DNA of 46,195 nucleotides, from positions 1-46,195 of the forward strand of contig CAZVLA010000037.1 in assembly GCA_964627805.1 (NCBI GenBank), in the 5' to 3' direction. Below the pieces are notes generated by a model that searched no databases, was not told where the DNA came from, and was given only the letters and a program-made list of their open reading frames with translations. The stretch comes from CAZAMI01 sp964627805. Its GTDB lineage: Archaea; Thermoproteota; Thermoprotei_A; Sulfolobales; NBVN01. Shown piece by piece: positions 33,510 to 42,589 of the stretch. A program made the translations under genes and the position numbers. Position 1 is the first letter of the stretch. Each line of letters opens with the position of its first letter.

Positions 33510-34406
33510 TTATTCTTCACTAAATTTAAGGATGGTTTCCCAAGCTTCATCAATCATTCTTTCCATTACCTTAATGTCTTCCTCACTTAATGTCCTGAAC
33601 CTACCCTGCCTCCTTAGGTACTCCCTAATATCCTTTCTCTTACTCTTATCTCTATACGGTAAGCTAGGTGGGCTTATTCTTACCTTACCATTGATTGCCT
33701 CAAAGAGTATCCACATACCCGTCTCTACGGCTAACCTACCCATGAGTACGGTATCAGAGGGGTTGAATCTCCAGCCTACAGGGCAGGGTGCGTGGAGGTG
33801 TATGTACTTGAACCCCTTAATACTTGCTGCCCTCCTAAGCTTCTGAATGAAGTCGATGGGATATGCGACACTAGCTGTTGCGACGTAAGGTATCTTATGC
33901 ATTAGCATGATCAGAGGTAATTCCTTCTTACCCTCACGCTTACCCCTCCAAGTGGTTGTCGTCCATGCCCCGTAAGGTGTTAGTGAGGACCTCTGAATAC
34001 CTGTGTTCATGTAGGCCTCATTATCAACACAGATATGAATTACGTTATCATTTCTCTCAGCAGCACCTGATAAACCGCCGAAACCTATGTCCGCGGTAGC
34101 TCCATCACCTGCCCACACAACGATTACCGCATCCTCACCGAGTACTTCCTTAGCGGCAGCTAATCCGGAAGCTACTGAATCTGCTGATGCGAAGGGTACG
34201 TTAAGTAGTGGGAATACGAAGGCGCACTTAGGTGCTAGTCCTTGAATAATTGATGAGCAACCGGCAGGTATTACCAGTATAGCCCTATCACCTAAGGCCA
34301 TACCTACGTACTTAAGCCCTAAGGCCTCAGGACATCCAGGGCATGACGCGTTACCGGGTAGTACGTATGGCTTAATCTTCATTAACTCCCTAATATTCAC
34401 GGCCAA
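33510..34406 (-). CDS. porB: Pyruvate:ferredoxin oxidoreductase, beta subunit
   Basis: A 298-residue thiamine-diphosphate-binding subunit. GNASCPGCPEALGLKY carries two of the iron-sulfur ligand cysteines, and WAGDGATADIGFGG with DNEAYMNTGIQRSS forms the ThDP-Mg motif. The third and fourth cysteines are within about residues 50-220 (PKCAF, HICVD, APCPVG). The order porG-porD-porA-porB with overlaps shows one operon; porB overlaps porA by 10 bp. The 2-oxoacid specificity (pyruvate or broader) is inferred. Confidence 0.93.
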   Translation of the reverse strand: MAVNIRELMKIKPYVLPGNASCPGCPEALGLKYVGMALGDRAILVIPAGCSSIIQGLAPKCAFVFPLLNVPFASADSVASGLAAAKEVLGEDAVIVVWAGDGATADIGFGGLSGAAERNDNVIHICVDNEAYMNTGIQRSSLTPYGAWTTTTWRGKREGKKELPLIMLMHKIPYVATASVAYPIDFIQKLRRAASIKGFKYIHLHAPCPVGWRFNPSDTVLMGRLAVETGMWILFEAINGKVRISPPSLPYRDKSKRKDIREYLRRQGRFRTLSEEDIKVMERMIDEAWETILKFSEE

Positions 34407-35587
34407 AACTCACCACCTCCGAAGTACCACATAACCTTAGGTACTTCACGACCTGATTCAAAATCATTAATTACCTTCCTAGTCACTGAGGCTATATCGT
34501 CTTTAGTAACGTCAATACCGGTTATACCTGCTAATACATTATATATAGGTACTAACGCACCTCTGGCGTGGATGTGTGCTGACGTATCGAGGTATAGAGG
34601 ACCTGCGGAGCCTGCTGAGACTGACCTATCAAACACTATTACTGCTTTGCACGACTTAACAGCCTCAAAAATCTCATCACTCGGGAATGGCCTTACGAAC
34701 CTAACCTTAATAAGACCTACTGAGTATCCCTCATCCCTTAAGTTATCCACAGCTTCCCTCATATCACCTACCCAAGCACCCATACCCATAATTACGTACT
34801 TAGCGTCGTCACATCTATACTTCTCAATTAGGCCCCCATAATACCTACCAGTTAATTTACCCCAAGCCTTATCAGCTTCATTTATTACCTCCTTAGCCTT
34901 AAGTAATGATACGTGTATGTGCCACCTCATTAAGTTATTCTCCCTTAAGTCCTTCCTAACACCACCCATTATTAGGGGTTCACCAGCCTTCATCACATAT
35001 GGTTGCCTACGCTCAGGTAGGTAGTCATCCACTAACTCCTGATCAGGTACGTCAACAGGTTCAGTAGTGTGTGTTAATATGAATGCATCTAACCCAACCA
35101 TACCAGGTAGGAACACCCTAGGATCCTCAGTAATTCTGTATAACTGAATTATCGAGTCTAGGACCTCCTGATTATGTTCAGCCATCATTATTAACCAACC
35201 AGTATCCCTCTGATCCATAAGGTCTGAATGGTCGGTCCATATGTTCCATGGAGGTCCTATAGTCCTAGTAGCTATAGCCATTACTAAGGGGATCCTAGAA
35301 CCAGCAACCCACCAAAGCATCTCATGCATGTATAGAAGACCGTGAGATGATGTAGCTGTGAAGGACCTAACACCACCTGCTGCGGCACCCCAAGTAGCTG
35401 CTAATGCAGCGAATTCAGAGTCAACCCTAATCATCTTAGCGTCCATCTCGCCATTATCGATGAACTCAGCGAGTTTCTCAACCATTGTCGTCTGGGGTGT
35501 TATTGGGTAAGCAGCTACTACCTTAACTCTAGATAACCTAACACCCCAAGCTACCGAGTAATTACCTGTTAGGAACTTAACAGGCAC
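34397..35587 (-). CDS. porA: Pyruvate:ferredoxin oxidoreductase, alpha subunit
   Basis: A 396-residue subunit starting with GNYSVAWGVRLSRVKVVAAYPITPQT, the YPITPQT motif that helps form the active site. TSSHGLLYMHEML and DQRDTGWLIM follow as in other PorA chains; the C-terminal FDRSVSAGSAGPLYLD belongs to domain II. It pairs with PorB to bind ThDP and the substrate. It lies 6 bp from porD. Confidence 0.95.
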   Translation of the reverse strand: MPVKFLTGNYSVAWGVRLSRVKVVAAYPITPQTTMVEKLAEFIDNGEMDAKMIRVDSEFAALAATWGAAAGGVRSFTATSSHGLLYMHEMLWWVAGSRIPLVMAIATRTIGPPWNIWTDHSDLMDQRDTGWLIMMAEHNQEVLDSIIQLYRITEDPRVFLPGMVGLDAFILTHTTEPVDVPDQELVDDYLPERRQPYVMKAGEPLIMGGVRKDLRENNLMRWHIHVSLLKAKEVINEADKAWGKLTGRYYGGLIEKYRCDDAKYVIMGMGAWVGDMREAVDNLRDEGYSVGLIKVRFVRPFPSDEIFEAVKSCKAVIVFDRSVSAGSAGPLYLDTSAHIHARGALVPIYNVLAGITGIDVTKDDIASVTRKVINDFESGREVPKVMWYFGGGEFWP

Positions 35588-35593
35588 GAGGCA

Positions 35594-35857
35594 TCACCTC
35601 TCAGGGACCATCTTAATAGCACCTACGGGGCAGACCTTAGAACATATACCACAGCCCTTACAGTAGTCGTAGTCTATCTTAGCGCCATCCTCATCAATCG
35701 TGATAACACTCTCAGGGCAGTAAAGCCAGCATTGACCGCACTTAACGCACTTATTGAGGTCGACTACGGGTCTCTCAACTCTCCAAGTACCTGTCTTACC
35801 AGATACACCAATAGCTGGCTTAGCTAGGGGTATGTACTTAAGTACTTCCTCACTCAA
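35594..35857 (-). CDS. porD: Pyruvate:ferredoxin oxidoreductase, delta (ferredoxin-like) subunit
   Basis: An 87-residue protein with two [4Fe-4S] motifs, CVKCGQCWLYCPE and CKGCGICSKVCPVGA, that pass electrons from the ThDP site to ferredoxin. The N-terminal IGVSGKTGTWRVERPVVD is the PorD leader. It overlaps porG by 8 bp. Confidence 0.95.
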   Translation of the reverse strand: MSEEVLKYIPLAKPAIGVSGKTGTWRVERPVVDLNKCVKCGQCWLYCPESVITIDEDGAKIDYDYCKGCGICSKVCPVGAIKMVPER

Positions 35858-36434
35858 TCATGACCACCTCCTCATAAGCTCTACGAGCAGCTAGGACATT
35901 CTTCTTACCTCTCTCACTGCCTAAGTAATCAATGATGGCATCCTCAACAGTATTGAAGGGGAAGTTAAGGATCTTAGCTAGAGCGCCTAGGATGGCGGTA
36001 TTAACTAATGGCCAGCCAGCAAGTACTAAACCTAAGTCGAGAGCTATCTTAGTAGCGTTCACTAAGTAGATGTCATACTTGATGCCCTCCCTCAGTAATG
36101 ACTTAGCGACCTCCTTACTACCGGCATTAATTATTACTTTACCACCGTTCTTAAGCCCTGAAGTAACATCGACAATACCTATTAACCCCTCATCAAGAAC
36201 AACAACGATGTCAGGCTCCCTAATCATTGACCTTACCCTTATCCTTCCCTTTCCGATCCTAGCAAAGGCAGTTACTGGAGCTCCCCTACGTTCAGCACCG
36301 AAGAACGGGAATGCCTGCCCCCATAACCCGTTTCTGTAGGCTATACCTACTAATATATTAGCAGCTGTTACCGCTCCTTGACCTCCCCTCCCATGAAACC
36401 TTATCTCGAGTAGGTCACCCTTACTTAATAGCAA
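35850..36434 (-). CDS. porG: Pyruvate:ferredoxin oxidoreductase, gamma subunit
   Basis: A 194-residue subunit with the HGRGGQGAVTAANILV motif and FPFFGAERRGAPVTAFARI, typical of PorG. GGAGG lies 6 bp upstream of the TTG start. It is the first gene of the operon, downstream of AT-rich DNA containing a perfect inverted repeat. Confidence 0.95.
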   Translation of the reverse strand: MLLSKGDLLEIRFHGRGGQGAVTAANILVGIAYRNGLWGQAFPFFGAERRGAPVTAFARIGKGRIRVRSMIREPDIVVVLDEGLIGIVDVTSGLKNGGKVIINAGSKEVAKSLLREGIKYDIYLVNATKIALDLGLVLAGWPLVNTAILGALAKILNFPFNTVEDAIIDYLGSERGKKNVLAARRAYEEVVMIE

Positions 36435-36497
36435 GGTAGTCCTCCTAAAATATAATAGTGTAAATACCTAAAATAAATGTTTATTCAGTGTATCCGG

Positions 36498-36519
36498 AAG
36501 TATAAATAAGTTTATACTT
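36498..36519. promoter_or_regulatory. Perfect inverted repeat upstream of porG
   Basis: AAGTATAAA and TTTATACTT, 9-bp arms with a TAAG spacer, 64-85 bp upstream of the porG start. It may be an operator, or a pair of back-to-back TATA boxes. The rest of 36435-36650 is AT-rich and shows no gene. Confidence 0.45.
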
Positions 36520-36651
36520 TATAATATTCAGTACTATAAAAACATTAAGTAAGTAACCTTCAACTAACCAGCTCTTTTATATTGATTATTACCTAGGTGA
36601 ATAAAGTAAGGAGATGGAGGTAGCTTCATAAGCTCCTAAGTAGATTCTATA

Positions 36652-36712
36652 GTGGTTGATGAATCTCCCGGCTACAACTGATTAGTGATGACCTGTCGAG
36701 CGACTGAACCCG
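36652..36712 (+). ncRNA. C/D box sRNA
   Basis: In order: C box TGATGA (36657-36662), 15-nt guide ATCTCCCGGCTACAA, D' box CTGA (36678-36681), TTA, C' box GTGATGA (36685-36691), 12-nt guide CCTGTCGAGCGA, D box CTGA (36704-36707). GGT before C pairs with ACC after D as a terminal stem. This is the full archaeal layout for guided 2'-O-methylation. By the D+5 rule the D guide would target the last U of UCGCU and the D' guide the A of UUGUA. I could not name the rRNA or tRNA targets. Confidence 0.85.
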
Positions 36713-36756
36713 CGTAAGTCTTAATTAGCAAGTAGTGAGTGTTTATGGGTAATTAA

Positions 36757-37458
36757 TTGGGCGTAAGTAAGGTTAGAGTTAGTGCGGTATTAGGTATAGC
36801 TTCGTTCATAGTAATTAGTGCTGTGATGTACTTAATGAGGAATACCCTATTCGGGTTAATACATGGTGCACCAGCATACGTGAGTGTATTCTTAATAAGC
36901 TTCATAGGTGCTGTGAGCGTCATAGTACCAATACCTTACACAGCAGTTATTTTCGTCTTAGCAGGTATGAAGAACCTAAACCCCATACTAACGGCATTAG
37001 CTGGTGGTGCTGGTTCAGGACTGGGTGAGTTTACAGGGTGGGTTATGGGTAGGTTCATGAATAAAACACTAGAAGGTACTAAGTACGCTAAGCAGATAAG
37101 GGTAATCATGAAGTTCGTAAGAGCGAGTAAGGGTAAGTACATAATACCGTTACTCGTATTCATCTTCGCATTAACGCCTTTACCTGACGACTTACTATTC
37201 ATTGTCTTAGGCGTGATAAGATATAATCTGCTCAACGCATTAATACCCTGCATAGCAGGTAAGATATTAATGATGTACTTAATAGCAGTCTTCGGTAAGT
37301 TAGTAGTCGTTACTGGGGAGAATGTAGGGTTAAGTACAGATACAGTGATGTTACTAACGATAGCTGGTCTAGTAGTTGCTTTATTAATAATGATATTCAT
37401 TCCATGGGATAAACTACTGGAGAAGTACGTAGGTGGTGAAAGTATTGAAAGTCAGTAA
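36757..37458 (+). CDS. VTT-domain (DedA/SNARE-associated-like) membrane protein
   Basis: A 233-residue membrane protein with about five or six helices. GGAGSGLGEFTGWVMGRF (about 86-103) is the conserved glycine-rich re-entrant motif, and FALTPLPDDLLFIVLG (about 137-152) is the second, as in YqaA/DedA-like proteins of lipid scrambling or small-molecule transport. The TTG start is the first after in-frame stops. Function beyond the family is not known. Confidence 0.85.
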   Translation: MGVSKVRVSAVLGIASFIVISAVMYLMRNTLFGLIHGAPAYVSVFLISFIGAVSVIVPIPYTAVIFVLAGMKNLNPILTALAGGAGSGLGEFTGWVMGRFMNKTLEGTKYAKQIRVIMKFVRASKGKYIIPLLVFIFALTPLPDDLLFIVLGVIRYNLLNALIPCIAGKILMMYLIAVFGKLVVVTGENVGLSTDTVMLLTIAGLVVALLIMIFIPWDKLLEKYVGGESIESQ

Positions 37459-37756
37459 GTTAGTGCGTGATAAAATACCTGAGATAATAGGTAGGAATGG
37501 TAGGTTAGTTAGTATTAAGTACGTGAGTGGTGAGGAGCACTGTAGGTACTTATTAATGAAACTTAATGAGGAAGTTAGAGAGCTTAGAAGGAACGTAAGT
37601 ATTGAGGAGGTAGCTGATGTTCTAGAAGTCCTTGATGCGATACTTAAGGTATGCCTAAACGCTTCGTTAAGCGACGCATTAAGGGTTAAGGAGAGGAAGA
37701 AGGAGTTATTAGGTGGTTTTGAGGGGGGTGCCGTAGCTACTTACATAACTGACTGA
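37433..37756 (+). CDS. HisE/MazG-like pyrophosphohydrolase
   Basis: A 107-residue all-alpha protein with KLVRDKIPEII at the start, and EEVRELRR plus SIEEVADVLEVLDAIL as metal-binding EExxE/ExxD motifs. This is the short phosphoribosyl-ATP-pyrophosphohydrolase-like family that occurs outside histidine operons. The GTG start overlaps the VTT gene by 26 bp; a second GTG follows one codon later. No his genes are nearby, so a nucleotide house-cleaning role is more likely. Confidence 0.85.
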   Translation: MVKVLKVSKLVRDKIPEIIGRNGRLVSIKYVSGEEHCRYLLMKLNEEVRELRRNVSIEEVADVLEVLDAILKVCLNASLSDALRVKERKKELLGGFEGGAVATYITD

Positions 37757-37760
37757 ATAG

Positions 37761-38135
37761 TTATGACTTCCTGCATGACCTAGTAGCTACGATATCGACC
37801 CCTAACCCCAACACGTCCTTAATAATTACGTCACCTACTTCAACAGGTGCCTTAACTTCGGTCCTAGCCAGTAGCCTCATTACGTCCCATATCCTATCTT
37901 TAGGTACGGGTCCGCTAGTCTTAACAGAGACTGTTGGTGGGTCACCACCAACGCACTTAATAACGGATATGACTACTCTCTTAGGCTCCCTAACCTCTGT
38001 GATGGCGTATTTTCTCCCTCTTAAGCACTTAGCACCCTCAACACTGATTACTTCACCATCCTTAATGGTAACCGTGATTTCGCATCCTATGGGGCATATA
38101 ATACATGTAACCTTAATCCTCCTAACACTACTCAT
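37761..38135 (-). CDS. DUF1667 protein, partner of glycerol-3-phosphate oxidation
   Basis: A 124-residue protein with CIICPIGCEI and GAKCLRGRKYA, four cysteines (C-x2-C-x3-C then a distant C) that could hold an iron-sulfur cluster. DUF1667 genes occur next to glpA-like and FAD/NAD oxidoreductase genes in anaerobes. Here the start overlaps the oxidoreductase by 4 bp (ATGA). A likely role is electron transfer in a GlpABC-like dehydrogenase. It is the last gene of the glp operon. Confidence 0.88.
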   Translation of the reverse strand: MSSVRRIKVTCIICPIGCEITVTIKDGEVISVEGAKCLRGRKYAITEVREPKRVVISVIKCVGGDPPTVSVKTSGPVPKDRIWDVMRLLARTEVKAPVEVGDVIIKDVLGLGVDIVATRSCRKS

Positions 38136-39376
38136 TCACTAACCACCTCAACAACCAGCTCCTTCAGCTCCTTAGGTAATGAACCCCTACGTAAGTTAAT
38201 TACAGTCATTTCGGCAGGCATTGCCTTAGGTACGTAACTAACTACACCTACACCACCGATCCTGACGCGGGCGTTAGTAAGCGGTTTAAGTACCCTGAGG
38301 TAAAGCTTAACATCACGTTCACCACTGACTAATTGAGGAACTACTAACCTTACGTTACTACCGCACTTAACCCTAACCCACTCAGTGGTTGGTATACCAT
38401 CATTCTCTATAAACACTCTAGCACCTAAAGCAGCTAACTCACCCTGCTCAACTACATTATCGACTAAGTCATTAATTACTAAGGCATTACCAGCTACGAA
38501 AATACCGGGAATAGTGGTCTCCAGTAACTCATTAACCACTGGACCCCTAGTGCGTGGGTCAATTAACACGCCTATCCTCTCGAGTAAGTCGGTATTAGGT
38601 ACTAAACCAGCAGCAATAATCACCGTATCGCACCTAATGAATTCCTCACTACCTTCAATAGGTCTTAAGTCATTCCCAACCCTAGCGACCGTGACACCCT
38701 CTACTCTCTTCCTACCATGTACCTTAGTAACTACATGACTAAGGAGTAACGGTATGTTAAAGTCCCTTAAGCACTGAATTACATTCCTAGTTAATCCTCC
38801 TGGCCAAGGCATTAACTCAATAACAGCTACTACCTTAACACCTTCCAAGGCTAACCTCCTAGCAACTATTAAACCAACATCACCTGACCCAATAATCACT
38901 GCTTCACGTCCAGGGAGTAGCCCGTATATATCCATCATAGCTTGGACTTCACCAGCTGTGTATATACCTGCTGGTCTATCACCAACAACACCTATTTCAT
39001 GTATGTGCCTCTCCCTAGCACCTGCTGCGTAGATTACGGTCCTCGTAAGTAATTCATAAGTACCCTTAGGTGAGATCACCTTAACTACCTTTAGGTCATG
39101 TGACTTAATCACTATATCGCGTACGTAAGCTCTTAGTAAGTAATTGATGCCTAGGTCCATGAACCTACGTATTAACCTCTCAATAAACTCAGTACCCGTT
39201 AAATCCTCCTTAAAGTAGTGGATACCGAAGCCAGGGTGGATACACTGTAGTGGAATACCCCCTAACCTATCATTAACCTCGATGAGTAAGGTACTTAACC
39301 CATACTCACATGACTTAATAGCTGCTGCTAACCCTGCAGGACCCCCACCAATTACTACGGTATCTAAGACCCTCAA
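38132..39376 (-). CDS. FAD/NAD(P)-dependent oxidoreductase of the glycerol operon
   Basis: A 414-residue flavoprotein from TTG 39376, chosen because this TTG overlaps the upstream stop as TTGA and is preceded by GGGAGGGGGT. Dinucleotide-binding motifs are VVIGGGPAGLAAA (FAD) and AVIIGSGDVGLIVARRL (NAD(P)), and IPGIFVAGNALV is the C-terminal FAD contact. It lacks the CxxC of thioredoxin reductases. It probably passes electrons from GlpA to NAD or ferredoxin with the DUF1667 protein, as proposed for GlpABC-like complexes. Confidence 0.87.
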   Translation of the reverse strand: MRVLDTVVIGGGPAGLAAAIKSCEYGLSTLLIEVNDRLGGIPLQCIHPGFGIHYFKEDLTGTEFIERLIRRFMDLGINYLLRAYVRDIVIKSHDLKVVKVISPKGTYELLTRTVIYAAGARERHIHEIGVVGDRPAGIYTAGEVQAMMDIYGLLPGREAVIIGSGDVGLIVARRLALEGVKVVAVIELMPWPGGLTRNVIQCLRDFNIPLLLSHVVTKVHGRKRVEGVTVARVGNDLRPIEGSEEFIRCDTVIIAAGLVPNTDLLERIGVLIDPRTRGPVVNELLETTIPGIFVAGNALVINDLVDNVVEQGELAALGARVFIENDGIPTTEWVRVKCGSNVRLVVPQLVSGERDVKLYLRVLKPLTNARVRIGGVGVVSYVPKAMPAEMTVINLRRGSLPKELKELVVEVVSE

Positions 39377-40884
39377 TAAGTACCCCCTCCCCTCTCCCTC
39401 CATAACTTCTTAATATCACCTATGACGTACTCAGAACCTAAGCCAGACTTACTAACTTCGGTGGGTTCAATACCTAAGTAGTCACTAACCAACTTAATTA
39501 TCCGTAACCTACAGAAGTTCCCTTGACACCTACCCATCATTGACCAAGTCCTGAACTTAATACCGTCTAAAGTAACTCTAGCACCTATACGTAATATCCT
39601 CCTAACAGCTTCAATAACCTCAGCAGCACTAACTACCTCGTCCCTACATACGATCCACCCGTAAAGGGTGTTCTTCGTAACGGCATCCCTAACTTCACTC
39701 CATGACATATCCCTAACCCTCTTAATCCCTACCCTAAACCTAATCCAAGTACTCTTCCTCCTCAATCTAAGCCCTAACTCATCCCTCAGTAAATCCCTCA
39801 CATAGTAAGCAATAGCTGGCGCTGCAGTTAATCCAGGTGACCTCATGCCAGCGACGTTAATGAACCCCCAGGGGTTGCTGTATGCCTTAATTATGAAGTC
39901 ACCAGTACTTGGTTCAGGCCTTAATCCTGCGAAGGTCCTAATAATCAGTGACTTAGGAGGTAATTTACTGACTAATCTACTGGCCTCCCTCCATACGTAA
40001 TTAAGTTCTTCGTACGTAGTCTCAGTACGTTCCTTATGATCCATTGGTAGGTCCTTAGCTGAAGGACCTATCATTAAGTTACCTTCAGTAGTTGTTACTA
40101 CGTAAACACCCTTACTAATTGGTGTAGGTACTGGATGTAATATCCTACGTACCTTAGGCTCAGCATTGGGGTCGAATACGTAGTAAACACCTCTTCTAGG
40201 TCTTATAGTGAATTCGTTAATACCTACTAACCTAGAAACTTCATCAGCGTGTAGGCCGGCAGCATTAATCACTATGTTAGCTCTTAAGAAGCCCCTATTA
40301 GTTACTACACCCTTAATCACTCCATCCTCAACCTTAATGTCCCTAACTGCAGTCTCAGTAAGTAACTTAACTCCGTTATCGACGGAGTTCTCAATAAGCG
40401 CTATAACTGCTTGAATAGGGTTTATCTGACCAGCTGTTGCTGCCCAGACGCAACCCAGTACGTCCTTAGATACGTTAGGCTCTAGAAGCTTAACCTCTTC
40501 AGGACTATCTATGATCCTAACTTCAGGTACTCCATTAAGCTTAGCTAATCTCAAGTAATCCCTAGCCCTCCTACCCTCATCCTCACTAAAGAAGAGCATT
40601 AACTCACCTGGGAACTTTGAGGGGATGTCTAGCTCCTTAACCCACGATCTCCACAATCTATTACCTTCAACGCATAATCTAGCCCTTAAGGGGTGCTTAC
40701 TAGGGTCTTCCTCATGTCCTGGGTGAAGTATGGCTGTATTAGCTTTAGAAACACCCCAACCAACATCGGCTTCACGCTCAATAACGTACACACTTAAGTT
40801 CTCATACATACTAAGTACCCTAGCTATTGAAGCACCTACAATGCCCGCACCGATAATAACTACTACGTACTTACTCACTAACAC
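39373..40884 (-). CDS. Glycerol-3-phosphate dehydrogenase (GlpA-like)
   Basis: A 503-residue flavoenzyme of the DAO family. FAD is bound through VVIIGAGIVGASIARVL and the AVLHPGHEED-like region (here AILHPGHEED); NAAGLHADEVSRLVG and RTFAGLRPEPSTGDFII are typical of glycerol-3-phosphate dehydrogenases. The C-terminal ~100 residues form a BFD-like [2Fe-2S] domain with IVCRDEVVSAAEV and MGRCQGNFCRLRI. Product: dihydroxyacetone phosphate. It is 6 bp from glpK. Confidence 0.9.
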   Translation of the reverse strand: MLVSKYVVVIIGAGIVGASIARVLSMYENLSVYVIEREADVGWGVSKANTAILHPGHEEDPSKHPLRARLCVEGNRLWRSWVKELDIPSKFPGELMLFFSEDEGRRARDYLRLAKLNGVPEVRIIDSPEEVKLLEPNVSKDVLGCVWAATAGQINPIQAVIALIENSVDNGVKLLTETAVRDIKVEDGVIKGVVTNRGFLRANIVINAAGLHADEVSRLVGINEFTIRPRRGVYYVFDPNAEPKVRRILHPVPTPISKGVYVVTTTEGNLMIGPSAKDLPMDHKERTETTYEELNYVWREASRLVSKLPPKSLIIRTFAGLRPEPSTGDFIIKAYSNPWGFINVAGMRSPGLTAAPAIAYYVRDLLRDELGLRLRRKSTWIRFRVGIKRVRDMSWSEVRDAVTKNTLYGWIVCRDEVVSAAEVIEAVRRILRIGARVTLDGIKFRTWSMMGRCQGNFCRLRIIKLVSDYLGIEPTEVSKSGLGSEYVIGDIKKLWRERGGGTY

Positions 40885-40890
40885 ATCACC

Positions 40891-42483
40891 TTAGGACTCA
40901 CTACTTAATCCGTAAGCCCAAGGAACTACCTCAGCCCAACCGAGAGACCTCTTAACAGCTTCCCTCCACCCACGGTAGAGCCTCTCACGCGTCTCTACAT
41001 CCATTTTAGGTCTGAATACCCTCTCAACTCCCCAGTACTTCCTAACCTCATCCACGCTTCTCCAGAACCCTACGGCTAACCCCGCTAAGTATGCAGCACC
41101 TAATGATGTCGTCTCGAACACCTTAGGCCTCCAAACCTCAATACCTAGTATATCCGCTTGGAACTGCATTAGGAAGTCACTCCTCGATACCCCACCATCA
41201 ACCTTAAGTACCCTCACTTCAGTACCTACTTCCTTAACCATGACATCAATTACGTCCCTCGTTAAGTAGGCTATAGCTTCCAAGGTAGCTCTAGCTATGT
41301 GCCTCCTATCAGTACCCCTAGTAATACCTATTATTAAGCCCCTAGCATTCATGTCCCAGTAAGGCGCTCCTAAACCCACGAAGGCAGGTACGAAGTAAAC
41401 ACCACCTGTGTCGCTCACCTTAGATGCTAATTCATTAACTTCCGGTGCCTCACTTATGATTCTTAGGGAATCCCTTAACCACTGAATGGCTGCTCCAGTA
41501 ACGAATACGCTACCCTCAATAGCGTATACAGCCTCACCCTCCCTTAAGCTATAGTAAATAGTAGTTAGTAACCCTGAGGCGGCCCTCTTAACTTCCCTAC
41601 CAGTATTCATTAGTATGAACGTACCAGTACCGTAGGTAGCCTTAACATCACCTACGTTAAAACCTACTTGACCAAAGAGTGCTGCTTGCTGATCACCAGC
41701 ATCACCACAAACAGGTACTGAGTTACCACCTAGTAGCTCACTTACCTCAGGTCCTGTGTACCCATAGACCTCCCTGTCACTTGATGGCCTAGGTAGTGGT
41801 AGTATGGAGTCAGGTATCCTGCCCTGTACTTCAAGTAGTTCGTAGTCCCAGTTGAGTCTGTGTATATTGAATAACATAGTTCTTGATGCGTTTGAGTAAT
41901 CAGTTACGTGTGCACCGCCCTTATCAGGTGTTTGAACGTCCTTACTACCCCTAGTTAAGTTCCATATAATCCAAGTATCTATGGTCCCGAATACTACCTC
42001 ACCTTTTATGGCTCTCTCCCTTAAACCCGGTACGTTATCTAGTAGCCACCATATTTTAGTACTCGAGAAGTATGGGTCAGGTATTAAGCCTGTCTTCTCC
42101 CTTATTAAGTCGTAGTAGTGCTTCCTTAGGTAATTAACTAGGTTAGCTGTCCTCCTACACTGCCAGACTATAGCGTTGTAGACGGGTTTACCACTCCTTA
42201 AATCCCACATAACCGTAGTTTCTCTTTGGTTAGTAACGCCTATAGCTACTATATCCTTAGGGTTAATGCCTGACCTCCTAATTACCTCCCTAATAACTAA
42301 CTTAGTATTCTCCCAGATCTCGATGGGGTCGTGCTCCACCCACCCAGGCTTAGGGTATATCTGCCTATGCTCAACATAGTACCACCCCTTAGGGAGTGGC
42401 GTACCTTCGTGAGTGAATATCATAGCCCTAGTACCAGTCGTTCCTTGATCTATTGTTAAGATGTAGCCGCGGTCGCTTGTCAA
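40891..42483 (-). CDS. glpK: Glycerol kinase
   Basis: A 530-residue FGGY kinase, slightly longer than the usual ~500. TIDQGTTGTRAMIF opens the nucleotide-binding fold, and VTNQRETTVMWD, GDAGDQQAALFGQ and VDGGVSRSDFLMQFQADIL are typical. It makes glycerol 3-phosphate. First gene of the glp operon; the TTG start at 42483 faces the lipase-like gene across a 106-bp intergenic region with an inverted repeat. Confidence 0.97.
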   Translation of the reverse strand: MTSDRGYILTIDQGTTGTRAMIFTHEGTPLPKGWYYVEHRQIYPKPGWVEHDPIEIWENTKLVIREVIRRSGINPKDIVAIGVTNQRETTVMWDLRSGKPVYNAIVWQCRRTANLVNYLRKHYYDLIREKTGLIPDPYFSSTKIWWLLDNVPGLRERAIKGEVVFGTIDTWIIWNLTRGSKDVQTPDKGGAHVTDYSNASRTMLFNIHRLNWDYELLEVQGRIPDSILPLPRPSSDREVYGYTGPEVSELLGGNSVPVCGDAGDQQAALFGQVGFNVGDVKATYGTGTFILMNTGREVKRAASGLLTTIYYSLREGEAVYAIEGSVFVTGAAIQWLRDSLRIISEAPEVNELASKVSDTGGVYFVPAFVGLGAPYWDMNARGLIIGITRGTDRRHIARATLEAIAYLTRDVIDVMVKEVGTEVRVLKVDGGVSRSDFLMQFQADILGIEVWRPKVFETTSLGAAYLAGLAVGFWRSVDEVRKYWGVERVFRPKMDVETRERLYRGWREAVKRSLGWAEVVPWAYGLSSES

Positions 42484-42517
42484 GGTAAGTAGACCCTAAC
42501 ATAAGTAAGTGGTAATT

Positions 42518-42542
42518 AACATAATAGTCTTTACGTTATGTT
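42518..42542. promoter_or_regulatory. Inverted repeat between glpK and the lipase-like gene
   Basis: AACATAA and TTATGTT arms with an 11-nt spacer, in the shared divergent promoter region, followed by the palindrome TTAAGTACTTAA (42542-42553). The palindrome is of a word common in this genome, so it carries less weight. It could be an operator co-regulating both transcripts. Confidence 0.35.
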
Positions 42543-42589
42543 TAAGTACTTAAGTAATTAGTAATGAATTACTTTAGTGGAGGTTTCTC

